The notes under the pieces: generated by a model
What the model was told of the DNA's origin: nothing
What the model saw: only the letters and a program-made list of their open reading frames with translations
The model's database searches: none
Shown: piece after piece, positions 32,067 through 42,504 of the stretch
Layout: each line of letters begins with the position of its first letter
How positions within the stretch are numbered: position 1 is the stretch's first letter
Program-made: the position numbers and the translations under genes
Origin: Hymenobacter cellulosilyticus
GTDB taxonomy: Bacteria; Bacteroidota; Bacteroidia; Cytophagales; Hymenobacteraceae
NCBI RefSeq assembly: GCF_022919215.1
Contig: NZ_CP095046.1
Coordinates: 496,001-560,000 of the forward strand
Length of the DNA: 64,000 nt
Direction: 5' to 3'

Positions 32067-32903
32067 ATGGCCTCCATTTCTTCCGCACTTCCTCATCCTT
32101 CCCCCTCCCAGGGTATCCGCACCCTGGCCCGTTTTGGCTTCGCGGCCAAAGGCGTGGTGTATCTTACCATGGGCATTTTGGCGCTGCTGGCCGCTACTGG
32201 TCAGCGGGGCGGCCAAACCACCGACAAGCAGCAGGCCGTGCAGGTCATTCAAGATTTGCCCATGGGCCGGTTTCTGCTGGGCCTCATTGCCCTGGGACTG
32301 GCCGGCTACGTTATCTGGCGCTTTACCCAGGCCCTGCGCGACACTGAGAACAAGGGCAACGGCGCCAAGGGCATCGGTCGGCGCATCGGCTACGCGGCCA
32401 GCGGCTTGTTTTACGTCGGTCTGGCTTACTACGCAGGCAAAGCAGCCTGGGAAAACACGGCCGTAAGCAGCGCCGGCGGCGGGGGCAACTCCAAGCAGTC
32501 CATGGTAGCCACACTGCTGGAACAGTCGTACGGTCCCTGGCTGGTGGGGGCCATTGGCTTGTTCATCATCGGCACGGGCCTCTACCAGATCGGGCGGGCC
32601 TACTCGGGCAAGTTTGCCAAGCACGTAAACGCCAGCAGCCTGCCCGCTGAGCAGCAGAAGATTGTGTACCGCACCGGCCAGGTAGGCTACACGGCCCGGG
32701 GCATTGTCATGGCCATTATTGGCTACTTTTTTGTGCAGGCCGCTCGTCACTCCAATGCCGGCGAAGTACAGGACACCGAAGGCGCCTTTGACCTGCTGAG
32801 CTCAATGGGTCCTAGCGTGCTGGGCGTCGTAGCCCTGGGCCTGGTAGCGTACGGCGTGTATATGGTTGTACAAGCCAAATACCCGGTGCTTAACGGGGTT
32901 TAA
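32067..32903 (+). CDS. DUF1206 integral membrane protein
   Basis: A 278-residue membrane protein with six predicted helices arranged as three repeats of a two-helix unit: LARFGFAAKGVVYLTMGILA, RIGYAASGLFYVGLAYYAG and GQVGYTARGIVMAIIGYFF. Each unit starts with the Gly-Tyr/Phe-x-Ala-x-Gly pattern that defines DUF1206. The function of the family is not known. Intact; ends in front of a strong terminator. Confidence 0.88.
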   Translation: MASISSALPHPSPSQGIRTLARFGFAAKGVVYLTMGILALLAATGQRGGQTTDKQQAVQVIQDLPMGRFLLGLIALGLAGYVIWRFTQALRDTENKGNGAKGIGRRIGYAASGLFYVGLAYYAGKAAWENTAVSSAGGGGNSKQSMVATLLEQSYGPWLVGAIGLFIIGTGLYQIGRAYSGKFAKHVNASSLPAEQQKIVYRTGQVGYTARGIVMAIIGYFFVQAARHSNAGEVQDTEGAFDLLSSMGPSVLGVVALGLVAYGVYMVVQAKYPVLNGV

Positions 32904-32922
32904 GCGCCCGTTGTCTAGTCAT

Positions 32923-32954
32923 AAAAAAGGCCCGCTGCTCAGCGGGCCTTTTTT
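32923..32954. terminator. Bidirectional hairpin terminator
   Basis: 14-bp stem AAAAAAGGCCCGCT with a 4-base loop and T6, between convergent genes. Confidence 0.9.
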
Positions 32955-32959
32955 GTTGG

Positions 32960-34174
32960 TTAGTCGGCTACGTAGTCACTCAGGTACTGGTACCGCTCGG
33001 TGAGTTGGCTGCCGCGGGCAATGGTAGCCCGCTCAATCACCTCGTCGGCATCGTCGCTGAGCAGGTGGGGAAACACGTTGTCGAGCAGCTGGCGACCAAA
33101 GTCCCGGGAGGCGTTGCGGGGCAGCTCGCAGGGCAGGTTGTCTACGGCCATCATGGTGATGTTGCCAGCACGGGAGCAAGGCTCTTCCAGTTCCCCGGTC
33201 TGCGGGTTGTAGTCAAAAAGTGGGTTCTGAATGCTGCTGCTGCGCTTGGTGCACGGGATGGAGCCGTTTACGTCGCAGGTCACGTCGGCAATGGTGTTGA
33301 TGCGGAATTCCGGGTTGCGGGTATCCTCTTCCTCAAACAGCTTGGGGGCCGTGGGGTGCCAGTAGGCGCAGGCAATGAGCAGGTCCGTCACGGGCAGAAA
33401 CTTGTCGAACGTGCTCTTGTACAGCTGCGGGTTGCGGTGGAAGTCGGGGGTGTCCCACACCCGGCCGTCGATGCGGGCATTGTAATCGGAACTGCGCAGC
33501 TGGGCGTACACGGGCTCCTTGAAGTCCAGGTACAAATAGTCGTACACGCTGACCTTGCGGATGCCCATCCGGTCGAGTACTTCCAGGGCGCCCTGGGCCA
33601 CGCGGCCCGAGCCGGTTACGGCAATCTTGATGGGCGGCAGCTTCTTGACCTTGAAAAACTCTTCCTGCATGTCGTCCATGTCCACGCACTGGTAGGCGGG
33701 CTTGAGGCGGTAGAGCTCGTGTTTCCGGCCGTAGGTCAGCAGCCCATTATACGCCCCCACGATGCCGGCATAGCGCCCGAAGGCTACAATCCGCTCCCCA
33801 TTGGCGTTGGTCAGCATCTCGTAGTCAATCAGGGTAATGTTCTTTTGCAGAATGGCCCGCAGTAGCTCCCGGTTGGCGGGCTGCTTTTTCACAGTGTGCG
33901 AGAAGAACAGATAGGTCTTGTCCGGAATCAGTTGAGCTACCGGCACTTCCTTCACGCCCATCAGAATGTCGCACTGGTTCATATGGGGACTTACCTGAAT
34001 GCCCAGGTCGCGGTATTCCTGGTCGGAATAGCTGCGCACGGGGCTTTCCTGCACCACCACGGTCAGCCCGGGAAAGGTACTTTGGGCCTCCACGCACTTT
34101 TTGGGCGTCAGGGGCACGCGTTTGTCCGGCGGATTCTTGCCTTCGCAGATAATGCCAAGGGTCACTTTTCGCAT
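32960..34174 (-). CDS. NAD(P)-dependent oxidoreductase, saccharopine/alanine dehydrogenase family
   Basis: A 404-residue cytoplasmic dehydrogenase. The N-terminal AlaDH/PNT-type substrate domain is recognised by KNPPDKRVPLTPKKCVEAQ and DILMGVKEVPVAQLIPDKTY; the Rossmann motif is AVTGSGRVAQGALEVLDRMG (about 187). The C-terminal part (ADVTCDVNGSIPCT, MAVDNLPCELPRNASRDFG) resembles lysine-forming saccharopine dehydrogenase (LYS1 type). The reaction in Bacteroidota is not certain; alternatives are alanine dehydrogenase-like activities. A -7 box sits 35 bases upstream. Confidence 0.85.
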   Translation of the reverse strand: MRKVTLGIICEGKNPPDKRVPLTPKKCVEAQSTFPGLTVVVQESPVRSYSDQEYRDLGIQVSPHMNQCDILMGVKEVPVAQLIPDKTYLFFSHTVKKQPANRELLRAILQKNITLIDYEMLTNANGERIVAFGRYAGIVGAYNGLLTYGRKHELYRLKPAYQCVDMDDMQEEFFKVKKLPPIKIAVTGSGRVAQGALEVLDRMGIRKVSVYDYLYLDFKEPVYAQLRSSDYNARIDGRVWDTPDFHRNPQLYKSTFDKFLPVTDLLIACAYWHPTAPKLFEEEDTRNPEFRINTIADVTCDVNGSIPCTKRSSSIQNPLFDYNPQTGELEEPCSRAGNITMMAVDNLPCELPRNASRDFGRQLLDNVFPHLLSDDADEVIERATIARGSQLTERYQYLSDYVAD

Positions 34175-34209
34175 GGGGTTGAGATTGGGTGGGAACGAGT
34201 TGGGAAAAG

Positions 34210-34217
34210 CAAAGCTA
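34210..34217 (-). promoter_or_regulatory. -7 promoter box (TAGCTTTG, minus strand)
   Basis: Matches TAnnTTTG on the reverse strand, 35 bases upstream of the oxidoreductase start at 34174. Confidence 0.5.
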
Positions 34218-34558
34218 GTTTTTTAGGGCAAGTATGCGGCCTACCTCATTCCTGGCGGCGAAGCTGGCTACCCTTTGGCGCTGCTGCTCTTTCCCAGGAT
34301 ATGGCTGTTTTTGAAAAAGGCTCTAAAACAGCCCATCCTCCGAAATATGGAGGTCCTGCTTGCGCCAAAAACCCCGGAACCAGCCCAGCCTTTTTCGTCT
34401 GGTTCCTAGCCAGCTTTCCGCCTCGTTATTGCCTTGAGCCCGGGAAGAGGTTCGGCCAAATAGCGGCGGCCAAAAATTAGGCGACCAACGACGCATAAGT
34501 GCGGAACAAGTCGAAACTTTTGCCGGTTTTAGGGCTTATCCGTGAAGCCTTTTCGCGC

Positions 34559-34566
34559 TACCTTTG
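34559..34566 (+). promoter_or_regulatory. -7 promoter box (TACCTTTG) of gcvP
   Basis: Exact TAnnTTTG match, 52 bases before the gcvP ATG. The same TACCTTTG octamer precedes pheS. Confidence 0.55.
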
Positions 34567-34618
34567 TCAGGGGCTCCTTACCGGGCCAGCCCCTGTGCCA
34601 CCCTCATCCACTCCCTTT

Positions 34619-37540
<2,922 letters not shown>

Positions 37541-37557
37541 GCCCTGCTTACTGACCT

Positions 37558-37591
37558 AAAAAGAGCCGCCCCGAAAGGAGCGGCTCTTTTT
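37558..37591 (+). terminator. Hairpin terminator of gcvP
   Basis: 12-bp stem AAAAAGAGCCGC/GCGGCTCTTTTT with a 10-base loop, directly after gcvP. Confidence 0.88.
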
Positions 37592-37644
37592 ATTTTACGG
37601 GTTTGCAAGCGGGTGTGTAGCAGAACGGCAGACTTGGAAATAGC

Positions 37645-37941
37645 CTAACGCTGCGGGAAGCAGGTGCGGTACATGTAGCCGGTTAGGGGCTTGCCATCTT
37701 TGGTCACGCGGGCCTTCACGAAGTAGGCATCCACGGTGTCCATTACCTGCACTTCCATGCCCGAACCAACGGTCGTGAGCTGCGCCGATTGTTTGTTCAT
37801 GCCATCATATAGCGTACACTCTACCACGGTGTTGTAGGCAACGGGCGTACGGTTGGGGCGGGTAGAAGTTGACGTCTCGCCAGCGGCACTACAGGAAGCC
37901 AAAGCTGCAAGACTAAAGAAGTAGAGTAGTCGTTTGTTCAT
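37645..37941 (-). CDS. Small lipoprotein, SH3-like
   Basis: A 98-residue lipoprotein. Signal MNKRLLYFFSLAALASCSA with lipobox LASC (Cys17). The mature domain of about 60 residues (ECTLYDGMNKQSAQLTTVG, GMEVQVMDTVDAYFVKARVT, GYMYRTCFP) has the strand pattern of a bacterial SH3-like domain, with two Cys that may pair. Function unknown; the SH3 assignment is an impression from pattern. Confidence 0.6.
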   Translation of the reverse strand: MNKRLLYFFSLAALASCSAAGETSTSTRPNRTPVAYNTVVECTLYDGMNKQSAQLTTVGSGMEVQVMDTVDAYFVKARVTKDGKPLTGYMYRTCFPQR

Positions 37942-38162
37942 ATTGCGTTATTAGGTCGGTTAAGATAGGGCTATTTCAAGCCTAAAAGGAATTTTCCTAT
38001 AAATTTTCTTCACTGGGATAGGCTGCAAGCCTACTACTTTGGGAACGTTGCAGTACCTCTCAACGTTAAAATAGCAGACCCGGAAAGGTGGGATTTTTCA
38101 GTCGGCATTTTCGGCTGATTCTCGCTACTGGGGTTCCTTTCTCCACTATCTGATAAACGACG

Positions 38163-38771
38163 ATGAACCGCATATCCCGCTTATTTGCCCGTCCGCTGGC
38201 CATGGCCGCCGTGGGTCTTTCCTTGCTATTGGGCGTTACTAGCTGCGCTAGTTCTTCCCACGTAGGGGTTACTTCTGATTTCGACCACTCGGTTAACTTC
38301 CGGGCCTACAAAACCTGGGCGTGGTATCCGCAGCAGGTACCCGATACCCAGGGTGGGCCAGCTAAGGGCTACGAATCTTTCCTGGACAAGCGCATGCGCA
38401 CGGCCGTGGAAGCCGAAATGGGCCGCAAGGGTCTGACTCAGGTTGAGAAAAACCCTGACGTGTACGTGGCTTACAGCGCTAAAGTGGAAGATAAGCAGCG
38501 TATCAACAATAACTATCCTCCCTTTGGCGGTTACTACGGCTATTATGGCTACGGCTATGGTCGGGGCCTCAACTCGGTATCGGAGTATAAAGAGGGTACC
38601 GTCATTATCGACATAGTCGATGCCAAGCGTAAAGAGCTGGCGTGGCGCGGCATGGGCGAAGCCCAAGTCGATAAGCAAACCATTTCCGAGCCAGAAGTGT
38701 ACCGTATCGTAGGCAGCGTGCTGGGTGCTTTTCCTCCTACCGACGAACGCAACAGCCAGGCTCGACGGTAA
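38163..38771 (+). CDS. DUF4136 lipoprotein
   Basis: A 202-residue lipoprotein with signal ending in LLGVTSC (lipobox Cys near 28) and a DUF4136 domain: SDFDHSVNFRAYKTWAWYP, LDKRMRTAVEAEMGRKGLTQ, NPDVYVAYSAKVEDK, GTVIIDIVDAKRKELAWRG. A Gly/Tyr-rich insert (GGYYGYYGYGYGRG, about 122-137) replaces a shorter loop. DUF4136 proteins are envelope lipoproteins of unknown role. Intact. Confidence 0.85.
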   Translation: MNRISRLFARPLAMAAVGLSLLLGVTSCASSSHVGVTSDFDHSVNFRAYKTWAWYPQQVPDTQGGPAKGYESFLDKRMRTAVEAEMGRKGLTQVEKNPDVYVAYSAKVEDKQRINNNYPPFGGYYGYYGYGYGRGLNSVSEYKEGTVIIDIVDAKRKELAWRGMGEAQVDKQTISEPEVYRIVGSVLGAFPPTDERNSQARR

Positions 38772-38790
38772 GCTTACCTGCTCGTTTACA

Positions 38791-38835
38791 CAAACAAAAA
38801 GCGCGGCCTCCGTATGGGAGCCGCGCTTTTTGTTT
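38791..38835. terminator. Bidirectional hairpin terminator
   Basis: Stem of about 20 bp (CAAACAAAAAGCGCGGC on the left) with a 4-base loop, between convergent DUF4136 and lipA genes. Confidence 0.9.
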
Positions 38836-38856
38836 GTACTAAACGGAATTCGATAC

Positions 38857-39771
38857 TTAGATGGGCACGTTGACGTGGCGCTCGGCGTGATAGCTGCTGC
38901 GTACCAACGGACCAGCTTCTACGTACTTCAGGCCCCGGCGCAAGCCCTCCTCGCGGTAGTGCGCGAACAGGTCAGGGTGAATGAACTCGGCTACTTCGAT
39001 GTGGCGCTTGGTAGGCTGCAGGTATTGGCCCAAAGTCAGAATGTCGAGGCCGTTGGCCGCCAGGTCGTCCATGGCCTGGTACATTTCTTCCTTGGTTTCG
39101 CCCAGGCCCAGCATAATGCCCGACTTGGTGCGCTTACCAGCTTCCTTCGTGCGGCGAATCTGCTCGAGGCTACGGTCGTACTTGGCTTGGGGACGCACGA
39201 GGCGGTAGAGACTGCCCACGGTTTCCACGTTGTGCGACACCACTTCCTGCCCGCCGGCAATCATGGTATCCAGCGCGGCCCAGTTGGCTTTCACGTCCGG
39301 AATCAGGGTTTCGATGGTTGTGGCAGGGCTCAGCTCCTTGATGCGCACCACCGTTTCAAGCCAGATACTGGCGCCGCGGTCTTTCAGCTCATCGCGGTTG
39401 ACGCTAGTAATTACGGCGTGCTTCACGCCCATCAGCTGAATGGCTTCGGCCACGCGCCGGGGCTCGTCGGTATCGTACTCATTGGGGCGGCCCGTGGCCA
39501 CGGCGCAAAACGAGCAGGAACGCGTGCACACGTTGCCCAGAATCATGAAGGTAGCGGTGCCGGCACCCCAGCACTCACCCATGTTGGGGCAGTTGCCGCT
39601 TTCGCAGATGGTGTGCAGTTTGTGCTCGTCTACCAGGCGGCGCACTTTGGCATATTCGGGACCTACCGGCAGCTTCACGCGCAGCCAGTCCGGTTTCCGG
39701 GGCTTGGCTGGCACCGCCGGAGCGGCCGTTTCAGCTTGAATGATAGGTAAAGTCAACAACAGGTCATCCAT
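38857..39771 (-). CDS. lipA: Lipoyl synthase
   Basis: Radical-SAM enzyme that inserts two sulphurs into protein-bound octanoyl groups, making the lipoyl cofactor of E2 and GcvH proteins. 304 residues, typical. The auxiliary-cluster cysteines are in [13 protein letters not shown] and the radical-SAM motif CxxxCxxC is in [10 protein letters not shown]; the C-terminal RSSYHAE segment supplies the conserved Ser. It serves the lipoate-dependent enzymes encoded nearby (odhB, GcvP partner). Intact, monocistronic. Confidence 0.97.
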   Translation of the reverse strand: MDDLLLTLPIIQAETAAPAVPAKPRKPDWLRVKLPVGPEYAKVRRLVDEHKLHTICESGNCPNMGECWGAGTATFMILGNVCTRSCSFCAVATGRPNEYDTDEPRRVAEAIQLMGVKHAVITSVNRDELKDRGASIWLETVVRIKELSPATTIETLIPDVKANWAALDTMIAGGQEVVSHNVETVGSLYRLVRPQAKYDRSLEQIRRTKEAGKRTKSGIMLGLGETKEEMYQAMDDLAANGLDILTLGQYLQPTKRHIEVAEFIHPDLFAHYREEGLRRGLKYVEAGPLVRSSYHAERHVNVPI

Positions 39772-39831
39772 ACTACAAAGGTAGCTGTCAGTTAGCAGTT
39801 ATGAGTACCATCCGTAAGCGGGACAGGTAAA

Positions 39832-39895
39832 AAACGAAGGACTTTTCCGTCGTCGGGGTATAAACACCCGAGCGCCAGAAAAGTCCAAATTCGTT
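39832..39895 (-). terminator. Compound hairpin terminator
   Basis: On the reverse strand AACGAA and GGACTTTTC pair with GAAAAGTCC and TTCGTT, enclosing a second small stem (CGGGTGT/ACCCCG region), followed by T6. It ends the outer membrane protein gene. Confidence 0.65.
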
Positions 39896-39916
39896 GTAAA
39901 AAACTGCGCCGTCTTT

Positions 39917-40697
39917 CTAGCTGCGGTGCCCGATGTAAAGCGTCAGGTACACGGAGGGAAAGAAGTTCGTGTTAAGCGTCGCGTCGTTGATGTTCGGGGC
40001 CCGCAGAATGGTGAGCTCCTTGGGGTATAATTCGAACAAAAAGCCCGTTTCAATGCCGGCCACTGCGTCGCGGTAACGGCCGTACTCAAAGCTCAGGGCC
40101 CCGCGCAGGTGCCCCCGATGCGGGCCTTGGTTTGATTGGCTCCCGAGAAAATCGGGGCCCGATCCAGAATGCGGGAGTCGGCGGAGTTGATTACAGGGTC
40201 ATACTGCTCGCTGCGAATGTCTTCCTGCACCGGCGCGCCGGGCCGGTTTTCCCGCACCGTATAGTCGTAGTAGATGTAGTATGGCATCAGCAGGCCGATG
40301 GACGGGCCCGCACCAACCAGGGCGTTTACCTGCACACCTGATTCCGGCGCTTTGCGGAAGATTACCCGCTGCATACCATACGAAGGGCGCAATACAAACA
40401 AGTAGTTTGACTTGCCAAATACGAAGGAGCCACCCGAGTTCTGGTTTAGCACGCGCTGCTCCTTGGGGTGCTTTACCTCTACCCCTTCTACGCCCCAGAA
40501 GCGGGACCATTTCTCGTCCAGCACGCGGGTAGAGCGCACCGCCACGCCGCCAATAAGGCCGCCGCGGGTGTTGAAGTTGATGCCGTAAGTGAATTCCTTC
40601 CGGTAAGACGGCTCCTCGGAGGACACCTGCGCCTGTGCGGCAGACGCAGCCCCAGCAGGGCCAACAAGCTAAGACCGAATGTATAGAGGTTGCGCAC
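39917..40697 (-). CDS. Exported outer-membrane beta-barrel-like protein (two frameshifts)
   Basis: About 260 residues after repair. It starts at GTG (VRNLYTFGLSLLALLG) with a signal peptide ending near AASAAQAQ once one base is added to the run at 40650-40653. The mature part alternates strands with aromatic ends (YRKEFTYGINFNTRGGLIGG, SNYLFVLRPSYGMQRVIF, GAGPSIGLLMPYYIYYDY). A second loss at 40112-40116 hides the C-terminus HLRGALSFEYGRYRDAVAGI to LTLYIGHRS. The pattern suggests a small outer-membrane barrel without known function. Both breaks are typical homopolymer losses. Confidence 0.7.
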
Positions 40698-40771
40698 GGG
40701 GAGCGAGGAGCTAGACGAGTGGGAAATAAACCGCGAAAAAGAGGCCCGTAGGCCCTACAATCTAAAGTACG

Positions 40772-40779
40772 TAAATTTG
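40772..40779 (+). promoter_or_regulatory. -7 promoter box (TAAATTTG)
   Basis: TAnnTTTG match 28 bases before the OsmC-family gene. Confidence 0.5.
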
Positions 40780-40807
40780 CTGGCAATGTCTCGCCAACTT
40801 TCTGACT

Positions 40808-41212
40808 ATGAGCACTGCCACCGCCCGCTACACCGGTAACCTTCGCACCGAAGCTGTTCACTCCGCTTCCGGCACTACTATTTTCACCGACGCCCCCGTA
40901 GATAACCACGGCCGGGGAGAGTCATTTTCTCCAACGGACCTGGTCAGCGCGGCGCTGGGCACTTGCATGATGACCATAATGGGCATCGTAGCGGAGCGCC
41001 AGCAGCTAAACCTGACCGGGGTTAGCTTCGAGGTGCAGAAACACATGGCTACTGAGCCCCGGCGCATTGCCCAGATTGACGTAACCTTCCGGATGCCCGC
41101 AACCTTGTCGGACAAGGAACGGACCATACTCGAAAACGCAGCCCGAACCTGCCCGGTAGCTCTAAGCCTGAACCCCGAAATCCGGCAGGAGGTTCAGTTC
41201 CTCTACGAGTAG
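40808..41212 (+). CDS. OsmC-family protein
   Basis: A 134-residue cytoplasmic protein of the OsmC/Ohr superfamily. The two reactive cysteines are present in LGTCMMTIMG (about 57) and ARTCPVALSL (about 118), with FSPTDLVSAAL before the first. Family members reduce organic hydroperoxides, though the YhfA/OsmC subgroup is less well defined; this one is closer to the general OsmC group. The bacilliredoxin gene opposite also fits thiol and oxidant metabolism. Confidence 0.88.
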   Translation: MSTATARYTGNLRTEAVHSASGTTIFTDAPVDNHGRGESFSPTDLVSAALGTCMMTIMGIVAERQQLNLTGVSFEVQKHMATEPRRIAQIDVTFRMPATLSDKERTILENAARTCPVALSLNPEIRQEVQFLYE

Positions 41213-41218
41213 TGAGAT

Positions 41219-41313
41219 GGTGAAATAGTGAACTGGTGAGTTGTCGTTCGAGCCGCGCATTGCTGCGCCGTCAGAACGTAGAACTCACCAGTTCACCAGT
41301 TCACTATTTCACC
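41219..41313. repeat. Inverted GTGAAAT-type repeat between convergent genes
   Basis: Left arm GGTGAAATAGTGAACTGGTG (41219-41240) and right arm, its inverted copy with one extra AACTGGTG unit (41284-41313), enclose about 43 bases. The right arm runs into the last codons (LVK and stop) of the bacilliredoxin gene. A related single copy lies at 9790-9813. Confidence 0.6.
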
Positions 41314-41648
41314 AATTCGCGTACGTCGCTGAGGCGGATGCTCATGTGGGAGGCATCGAAACGGCACTCGCCGTCCTGAATCAGCAGCAGCTGGGGCGAC
41401 TCGTGGCGTACGCCAAACTTGTTGGCTATTTCGGCGGAAATGGGGCGGTAGCGCAGCAGATCCAGGTAGTAGATAGACGCGTTGGCCAGATTAGCATCGG
41501 GCCATTGGCGCTCCAGCTTGCTTTTGGCCGCGGCGCTGATAGAGCAACTCGTGCTGTGTTTGAAAATCAGGACCGGATGCTCGTGCGACTCGCGCACGAT
41601 GTCGGTAAGCTGCTCGGCCTCGGTGAGGGGTTGCCAGGGAGTACTCAT
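41304..41648 (-). CDS. Bacilliredoxin-type protein (YtxJ/BrxC family)
   Basis: A 114-residue thioredoxin-fold protein of the YtxJ family: SHEHPVLIFKHSTSCSISAA, IYYLDLLRYRPISAEIANKF and GVRHESPQLLLIQDG. The single active-site Cys lies in TSCSIS, as in monothiol bacilliredoxins that remove bacillithiol from oxidised proteins. This implies bacillithiol use by the host, in line with Bacteroidota. It is followed by a short GTGAAAT repeat that overlaps its stop. Confidence 0.9.
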   Translation of the reverse strand: MSTPWQPLTEAEQLTDIVRESHEHPVLIFKHSTSCSISAAAKSKLERQWPDANLANASIYYLDLLRYRPISAEIANKFGVRHESPQLLLIQDGECRFDASHMSIRLSDVRELVK

Positions 41649-41656
41649 AGGATGGG

Positions 41657-41980
41657 TTAGTCTTTCGTCGCTTTCTTTTTCTTGCGGAGCCCCAGCCCGA
41701 TGTGGGCCGGCTCACTCACGCGCGGCACGCCGGCGTTGTCAAACTTATAACTCTCGCGGCCGTCATTAGGTTGCTGAGGCTTGGCGGCGGCGCCGGGCTT
41801 CAAATCCGTCTTTTCGACGGCCAGGTGGGAGTCTTTGTACTCGGCCTTGAACTTGCGGGCGTCGCGCAGGGCCCGACGGTTCTCGGCCCGCTTCCGGGCC
41901 GGATACATGTCTTCGGTTTGGGCCGCAGCCGCCGTACTGATACCCAGTACCAACCCAGCAATAATCCAGACGTGACGCAT
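41657..41980 (-). CDS. Small exported basic protein
   Basis: A 107-residue exported protein: signal MRHVWIIAGLVLGISTAAAA, then a charged region (KRAENRRALRDARKFKAEYK) and a C-terminus ending GLGLRKKKKATKD. No domain recognised. It ends 8 bases before the bacilliredoxin gene starts, so the two are co-transcribed, with the following lipoprotein gene upstream perhaps in the same unit. Confidence 0.6.
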   Translation of the reverse strand: MRHVWIIAGLVLGISTAAAAQTEDMYPARKRAENRRALRDARKFKAEYKDSHLAVEKTDLKPGAAAKPQQPNDGRESYKFDNAGVPRVSEPAHIGLGLRKKKKATKD

Positions 41981-42093
41981 AAGAAGCAGGAAAAAGAAAG
42001 CGTGAAGTGGCAGACTACCCAGCGCCCCGACGGTGTAAGACCGAGGAGCTTCTTGTACGCAGAAGTGGCTGCCCGAGGTACTGAAAAAAGAGG

Positions 42094-42405
42094 TTAGAAC
42101 GGGAGCGGGATGCCCAAAAACTTCCGCTGCCCTACTTTCTTCTTGAGGCGGCGGTTTTTGTACTTGGGCTTTTTAAGAATACCGTTCTTGTCGTAGCTGT
42201 TTTTCATGGGCTTGGCTTCCGTCGCCGCATCCATATCCCGGCCGTCGGCAGCTTCACTTTCCACCTTCTTGGCCTTGTGCACCTTGGGCTGCGGCGGGCC
42301 CTTGGGGTTGGGAATCCGGTAGGGATGGCAGCTCACCGACATCAGGAAGCACATGAGCACCAGCCCCAGCAAATGACGCAGACCACGAAAAGCAAAACGA
42401 ATCAT
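42094..42405 (-). CDS. Small basic lipoprotein
   Basis: A 103-residue predicted lipoprotein. The signal contains LLGLVLMCFLMSVSC (lipobox Cys near 26). The mature part is Lys/Pro-rich (PNPKGPPQPKVHKAKKVES) and ends in KYKNRRLKKKVGQRKFLGIP. Composition resembles the neighbouring small exported proteins at 41657 and 49332-51020. Function unknown. Confidence 0.6.
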   Translation of the reverse strand: MIRFAFRGLRHLLGLVLMCFLMSVSCHPYRIPNPKGPPQPKVHKAKKVESEAADGRDMDAATEAKPMKNSYDKNGILKKPKYKNRRLKKKVGQRKFLGIPLPF

Positions 42406-42504
42406 AAGGCGGCAATAGTCCGACTGAAGCGTATCAATCAGTCTGCAAGATAAATAGCAACCCGGACTCCACCCGCACTACCGGGCAGAATCCGGGCCGC
42501 GGGC

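Larger units (their letters stand above)
34175..34618. other. Divergent intergenic region upstream of gcvP
   Basis: About 440 bases with no convincing gene. It holds promoter boxes for both flanking genes and a few short inverted repeats. I looked for a glycine riboswitch before gcvP and found none that I can recognise. Confidence 0.4.

Noticed and set aside
33005..33865. 286-codon plus-strand frame opposite the saccharopine-dehydrogenase-like gene
   Set aside because: Antisense shadow, no family resemblance.
34175..34618. Glycine riboswitch upstream of gcvP
   Set aside because: No recognisable tandem aptamer core; only promoter boxes and minor inverted repeats.
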